Shown in pieces: positions 58,631 through 64,000 of a stretch of 64,000 nt of DNA. The number at the start of each line of letters is the position of its first letter. Position 1 is the first letter of the stretch. A program made the position numbers and the translations under genes. Below the pieces are notes generated by a model. That model made no database searches, was not told where the DNA came from, and saw nothing but the letters and a program-made list of their open reading frames with translations. The stretch is from Liolophura sinensis (Eukaryota > Mollusca > Polyplacophora > Chitonida > Chitonidae): positions 23,419,901 to 23,483,900 of the forward strand of contig NC_088305.1 of the NCBI RefSeq assembly GCF_032854445.1, read 5' to 3'.

Positions 58631-60190
58631 GCAAATAATTAAATTCTACTTGGACATAAAATGTCTGTTGTTGTTTGCCTGATGGATACTTGACAGGTTC
58701 TCCGGTTTATCGTAAGTGAAACTTTAAACGTTACCACAAACACTTTTCTCCGTGATCCATGAATATTCATGACTCTTTTGCCCTTGAAGGCGAGGATAGC
58801 TTGGAACGAGCCACTTCCTTTATTTTCATATCTCATTCTTTCGTGTATAGGCTAAATTAAGAACACGTGTGTCAAAAATGAAAGGTCAGATTCTTCATTT
58901 TATGTTGAAGGAGGACAGGATATTTCATGTGTCTTTGACGTGTCAGTTTGACAACAGTGTCTTCGTTCCGACCGTGCCTTGGAGATTTCTAATTGGCTGT
59001 GACGTAGCTTAAGCCAGAAAGGTTTTATTGTTAAAAATACTAGTTACAAGGGCAGATTAAAAGCCGTTCAGTGACCTGAAAGTGTATATATTAAAAAGAC
59101 ATGACATGCTTCCTAACAAATTTGTTTATCACTAAGTTGGTCAGCGTCGTGTAAAGGTTGGTGCCTATTCAAGCCTTGACCCCAAACTTGCGAGCAACTT
59201 GAAAACAGCATTTACCTGAATTGATTTGCACACGGCTCTGTGAGTTATTGTGACTTCGGGTGCGGGGTGGTTCGGAGTGTTGACTACTTGACCCTTAAAA
59301 GGTCATATCCATATTTGATCAAATCTGTGCAGAACACCTCGTCTTTATAATTTTATCAACAATGTTAGTATTATAACATCACTACAGACACCTGGGCCCA
59401 TTTCCTGTTAGTTCGCCTAAGGCGCTTTTAGCTTCACCGCAGTGGACAGAACCTAAGCCAATGAGATTGCAAGATTTGTTGTTAAGTTAAAGTTTTATCG
59501 GGAAGTGTTATAGACTGCTCAGGGCACACCGGTTTTGCTTTAAATTCCAGAGTGACGTTAAATGTTCAATCAAATAAAGAAATAAGTATTACATTATCTT
59601 ATTATCATTAAATGTTACATGAAAATGAACTCTACAACGAAGAGTATGATTTTAAGAGAAATGAAAAAGGTTTGCCAAATTATGAAAGGAAAACCTTGAT
59701 AACCCCTCTATTTTAAGCATATTTTCCATAATGGTCGGAAATGATATCGATTAGCTCGCGAGGCTCTTGCGACTTTTTCTGTCGACGTGTATCGATCTGT
59801 CATTATGAACCATTTGATCAAAGTTTCGACATCTCATTTTTTCACTTGGTCGGTTAATCAAATTCTTGACGAATCCAACCCAGGACGACGTAGACTTTGT
59901 GCTGGTTTTTTTTTTCTTTTCAACGTTTCGCATGGCAGTGTTGATTGGTATGAATGCAGGCAAACATATCAGACAGATGTACATGGTGTGCAATACCGAA
60001 ATCGAGAGTAGCAACAAAACCAGCTGGTATGAACCTTGCTATCACCAACACATGCTGGTTTTCTCTCCAGTCAGCGGTTTCCTGGATTTCCTCCCACCAT
60101 GATGGTGGCCCCGGCCATACAAGTCAGACAGAAATGAAGTAGTAATCAACAAATAAATAAATGGAGAGAGACTCCAATTTATGAAACATG
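58631..60190. other. Intergenic stretch without supported gene
   Basis: A SINE-like 3' trace occurs near 60060-60140 (CTCCCACCATGATGGTGGCC). The overlapping frames at 59751-60142 fall on both strands of the same low-complexity sequence and show no domain. Confidence 0.45.
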
Positions 60191-60221
60191 AATTGCTTAT
60201 CTGGTTGTATTTTTTTATTTA

Positions 60222-60477
60222 TTTTATTGGTGTTTTACGCCGTACTCAAAAGTATATTTCACTTATTACGACGGCGGCCAGCATTATGGGGGGGGGGGGG
60301 AGGAAACAGGGCAGAGCCCAGGGGAAACCCACGACTATTCGCAGGTTGCTGCCAAAATTTCTCACGTACGGCCAGAGACGAGGCCAGCACGAGCTGGACT
60401 TGAACTCACAGCGACAGCATTGGTGAGAGGCTCCTGGGTCATTATGCTGCTCTAGCGCGCTGAGCAACGGAGGGCTC
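60222..60477 (-). mobile_element. SINE (family 1), full length
   Basis: Minus orientation: TTATTGGTGTTTTACGCCGT, a run of 11 or more G at 60290-60300, CACGACTATTCGCAGGTTGC, GAGCTGGACTTGAACTCACA (B box) and a head ending near GCGCGCTGAGCAACGGAGGG. Confidence 0.9.
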
Positions 60478-61760
60478 CATAGGCCACGACATGGCTGCAC
60501 GTATGTACGTAGGTTCGCATGAGGTTCTACGTCGTATTTAATTTTCCAGTCATATGACGAGCCATTGCGTGTGTATATATACACTGTGTCTTTTATGACA
60601 GTGCCATATTGTCGATTAATTTCAAGTTTCCTCTTATATTACAAGTGTCGTATTTAAGAGCAAGGTACATGCACTTGACAAAACCTTCTGACTTCAAGCA
60701 GCAGTCGAGCTGGCGAGAACTGGAGCTGAAGCTGCGATGTCAGTCGTCAGAGACCGATCAGCTGGTGTGAGGACATGGCTTTGTTCAATGTGTAAACACC
60801 ATGCCGAATATATCCGTCAGTCATGACTCACCAGACAGTACATATGTACCCATGTGACTATGGTAGGCCTATTTGGTCTGTTTTCGTACGTTGATCACCA
60901 TGAGACAATGGTGAAGTACAAAAAATGGCAAAGTACAAAAATCAACAAATCTTTAAGACATGAATGCAGTTTATCAACCATAAACCAGGTACATATAAAA
61001 CAATTCAGAAACAAGTCCAGAGGGGAAAAAAGTTAACGTAATATGATATATGTACCAGAAAATTGAAAAACAAAGACATAAGTGAAAATGTACAAAAATA
61101 CTTCGGTCACATACCCAAGTGTATTTATCAGCTACATCCTCCTAAACAAAGTTGTAGTAATAACCAGTTTACAAAAGTTTAGAAAAGATAGTTTTAGATT
61201 TCTTACAATGAACTGAGTATTTTTTTGATGCTGTTAGTTATTAATTACATACTGACTTCTCACTATGTACTTAGTGCCTCATATATATATACAATTATGT
61301 GGAGCTAGCGAATTATGTTTTAGGAATACAAGATTCGATAGGCAAATATACCCACGAATATAATGTTGTAACTTGTGTCACATCACATATGGAGAATTGT
61401 GGCTCAGTGTGTCACTGTATGTTGGTTTTTAAAACCTTTCAATCAACACATTGCGAAACGAATCCATAAAGAGGGACCCTTAGGCGCGTAAAGACTGAGT
61501 TTATATAAACATTACATTATGTTTCTGCGCACAAAGTCTCATACATTTCTGATGAAATATTGTCTTATATCACCACTAGAGATAATGTACTGTAGCATCT
61601 TTACTGGGGAAAATAACATAAGGTTAAAAAAATAAGTTAACAATGAAAAGAAAATATTCCTGAATTGTCTTAAACGGTCATTGGATTAAACTCTTGATAG
61701 TAGAGTAGATGTAGCCCGACAGTAAATGTGTGTCCCGCTTTTCACCGACTCCAGGGGAGA
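60478..61760. other. Downstream flank of the third cysteine-rich gene
   Basis: A family-2 SINE trace lies at about 60525-60560 (CCAGTCATATGACGAGCC). The rest is AT-rich with no recognised element. The 3' UTR of the gene at 61761 should lie in the right part. Confidence 0.4.
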
Positions 61761-63427
61761 CTACTGGGCCAGGAACCACCAGACACAGTCAGCGTAACAG
61801 TTGCAGTATCGCCTGGAAAGTAGCAAGCACAAAGACTTAAACACAAATAATTCATCTCTTGTATATTTATTTACTGTCTTCCCTCACAGCACGGACAACT
61901 TCATTAATGATTTCACTGATTCACTGACTGATCTACACCTTCACTTTCTGACTGCCTGAATGGTTGATTGACTTTTCTTTTTGGTGAATCTCTGAATCTT
62001 GATTATTTAGGATTCGTAATACTGAAATTCTGGTAATGAATGTGGAAAAGATATTTAACATATGCAGCGGTAAAAAGCTCTTGTATGCTTTAAAACTACT
62101 GCTGCTAAATTTACTTGCAGAATTTAAATATGCTGATGAAAATCTGCTAAGTCACTTCCAAATACAGCAGGAAAAGCACTGATTAAACATTTTAAAAACA
62201 CCACAGACATAACCTGCCTGAACTCTTCATATATTCCATAGAAAACAAAACCCTGTGCCAACACTTGAAAGATATCACAGAAAAAAATGCTCGAATGCTT
62301 GAAATATACAGCAGAAAATACCCGCGTATACACAACCAGAAAAGCCCACTTGCAAACACGGACGTGATTCTGTTTATCTTCTATACTACGAAGACGTAAA
62401 TACAACACACACAACTTGTACATTTGAAAATGCTGCTGTAAACATAACACCCGAGCAATTATTCCCATACCGTTAAAATTCGACAGTAACAACTTGTTTC
62501 ACATTTTGGAAAAAAAGTATTTCAAGACTTTCACCATACTTTAGCCAAAGTTATTTTGCATACTTGAAAATGCCGGTACTTCAAATACAAACTTACTTGC
62601 ACACTTTGAAGATCCCGCAGTATTTATTTGCACAGGGGTCAGTACACCGCATGACTTTAACCTTATCGGGACAACCTGAAAGATAACATTGATTTATTTG
62701 ATTTAACGCCATAGTCAACATTTTTCAGTTATACGATAGCTATGGGTACACCTATAGTGTGTGACAAATTACTAGCTACCTTTCCTGATGCCATGCCCAC
62801 CATACTGGTGGCAAACACAGCGCCCTCAATAAACGCTAGACTGCGCAGTTAACCATATAAGCGCCGTCCATCGTTTATTGTCACCAAGGCCTCACAGCAG
62901 TGAGAGCTCGGGAATCCACAAATTCCCTGTCCAAGGCCAGGATTGAACTTACGGCAGGTGTGTCCTGTAGCGATTGAATGACAAGTGTTTTAAGCGCAAA
63001 CTGAAATATGACGAGCTATTGCCTCAACATTGAATACACTTGTCCACGAAAAATTCGGGGGTGGGGTGGGGAGGTGATGTGGGATTGAGCAGTTGCCATG
63101 ATTCCTTTTATTGTCGATTTCCATCATATTAGCTTGGACTGCATGTGATGTGAAAATAAAAGGCGTGTAAAAAAAATGGATAAAAGAAATTGAATTTCGG
63201 ATCCTAACTCAATAACTTAAAGTGTAACTTAAAATCCCACAAAATGCAGAGTGCATAATGTTTGCCAGGAGTTTAAAGTGCATGAACTTATAATCCCACC
63301 CCCCCCCCCCCACCCACACCCCCAACGAAGAAGAAAATCTATTATAACATATCAGTTGACACACACTGGATGTAATATACTTACAATAAGAGTTGGAGCA
63401 GAATGACCCCTTGGCACACGTCACTCC
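61761..63427 (-). CDS. Paralogous cysteine-rich protein, C-terminal exons only
   Basis: Minus-strand exons 62675-62597 (phase 1 in, 2 out) and 61812-61761 (stop TAG) join to read CPDKVKVMRCTDPCANKYC, GIFKVC, then KRYCNCYADCVWWFLAQ. This matches the exon pair of the NYCGGC domain in copies A and B: C-P-x-D-K-x-x-V...C-x-D-P-C...C...C then x-Y-C-x-C-x-A-D-C, with the same intron position and phase. A candidate preceding exon, 63427-63385, reads GVTCAKGSFCSNSY and leaves in phase 1. Upstream exons are outside or unrecognised. Here the domain is C-terminal and no VWC domain follows. Function unknown; secretion is expected from the family. Confidence 0.6.
62695..62995 (-). mobile_element. SINE (family 3), near full length, in an intron
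   Basis: Tail end TTTAACGCCATAGTCAACAT, body TTTATTGTCACCAAGGCCTC, B-box region GGCCAGGATTGAACTTACGG, head near 62990. It lies between the two upstream exons of the gene at 61761-63427. Confidence 0.75.
62996..63384. other. Intronic stretch with G- and C-runs
   Basis: A GGGGGTGGGGTGGGGAGG-type run at about 63056-63075 and a run of over ten C at 63297-63310. No exon recognised. Confidence 0.5.
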
Positions 63428-64000
63428 CTGTTCAAATACAACGATTAAAGAGCCTCAAAGATTGATGACAAATACATGGATCATTTATTTTTACAGTTTG
63501 TACCAAACCATACGCTAAATAAAAAAAATTCCAGAAGAAAGATTACGATAAATTATTAAAAGAGAATTAGCGCGTTTTTTGTTTCTAATCATCAGCAAAT
63601 TCTATACACACGCCTAAGTGCTCGGACACAGGAAATTGTAGTCACGTGACCTCGCACAAGTGCAGCGTCACGTTTTCTCCGAAGAACGTGCTACATGTGT
63701 ATGCACCCCGCGTGGTTAACAATGGCAATGGTCGGATGCGTAAGGTTAGGCCAGGCTATTCTGCTATTAGCTATATTTCGCTCATATTAGCTATCTTGTG
63801 CTACCCATTTTCAGTATAATTAATGTAAAATGTGAAGGTTCTTTTCCTGCAAAGTACATATGAAAACAATGCAAAGTGACCAGTTCTCGGGGTTTAACAG
63901 TCCACCAGCTGAATACAGATATACAATACAATGCAATACAATACCATTGCATTGTACCATCAATACAATAAGGCAAGAGCATGGAGAGTAAAGGCTAACT
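63428..64000. other. Right edge, no supported gene
   Basis: May contain upstream introns of the gene at 61761-63427. I find no convincing exon. A short ATACAATGCA repeat occurs near 63925-63970. Confidence 0.4.

Noticed and set aside
62124-62492. 122-codon minus-strand frame between exons of the third cysteine-rich gene
   Set aside because: It lies in the intron, contains weak internal repeats and has no recognisable domain.
63297-63310. Poly-C run as a functional element
   Set aside because: Simple homopolymer, probably replication slippage; no supporting context.

Overview
The window is animal nuclear DNA, AT-rich and dense in repeats. Coding sequence is split into short exons with GT-AG introns. 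tRNA-derived SINEs with AAAT tails occur throughout, together with Metaviridae-type LTR elements, a LINE, MITEs and many minisatellites. These features, an H-type lectin gene and a family of secreted cysteine-rich VWC-like proteins point to a lophotrochozoan, most likely a mollusc. I cannot name the species.

The frame of the window is a segmental duplication. Copy A (about 1-20208) and copy B (about 43832-55394) are collinear and only a few percent diverged. A LTR retrotransposon (1584-7663) sits inside a 30-bp minisatellite of copy A. Copy B has lost the 2 kb that follows that minisatellite. Each copy carries, on the minus strand, exons 3-8 of the same gene for a cysteine-rich protein: two C-P-P-D-K...N-Y-C-G-G-C domains followed by two VWC/pacifastin-like domains. 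Copy A (exons 14459-19375) reads open to its stop but has no visible signal-peptide exons, because the duplication ends inside intron 2. Copy B (49945-57717) has all eight coding exons including a signal peptide, but carries a nonsense codon in exon 7 and loses two cysteines. A more distant paralogue, incomplete at its 5' side, lies at 61761-63427 on the same strand. Orphan VWC-like exons lie at 38.4, 38.8 and 41.8 kb. The minus strand therefore looks like a local cluster of secreted cysteine-rich genes.

Between the duplicates (20.2-43.8 kb) the one confidently complete host gene is a three-exon H-type lectin on the plus strand (30275-32458). It has a TATA box, a signal peptide and a dibasic processing site. 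Around it are a decayed LINE (27.2-29.4 kb), a decayed Gypsy-like pol (39.1-41.0 kb), 54-bp and 117-bp tandem repeats, a TA microsatellite and a 1.9-kb, 90-bp-unit minisatellite just left of copy B.

The LTR element has matching 1000-bp LTRs, a tRNA-Pro-like primer site, a gag resembling the SCAN/Gmr1 type and RNase H placed right against the 3' LTR. Its 3' LTR is split by a 1.8-kb insertion flanked by 6-bp repeats, which holds an intact 188-codon SGNH-hydrolase reading frame. The most noteworthy items are the split state of the duplicated cysteine-rich gene, the SGNH-bearing nested insertion, and the inferred Gmr1-like organisation of its host element.
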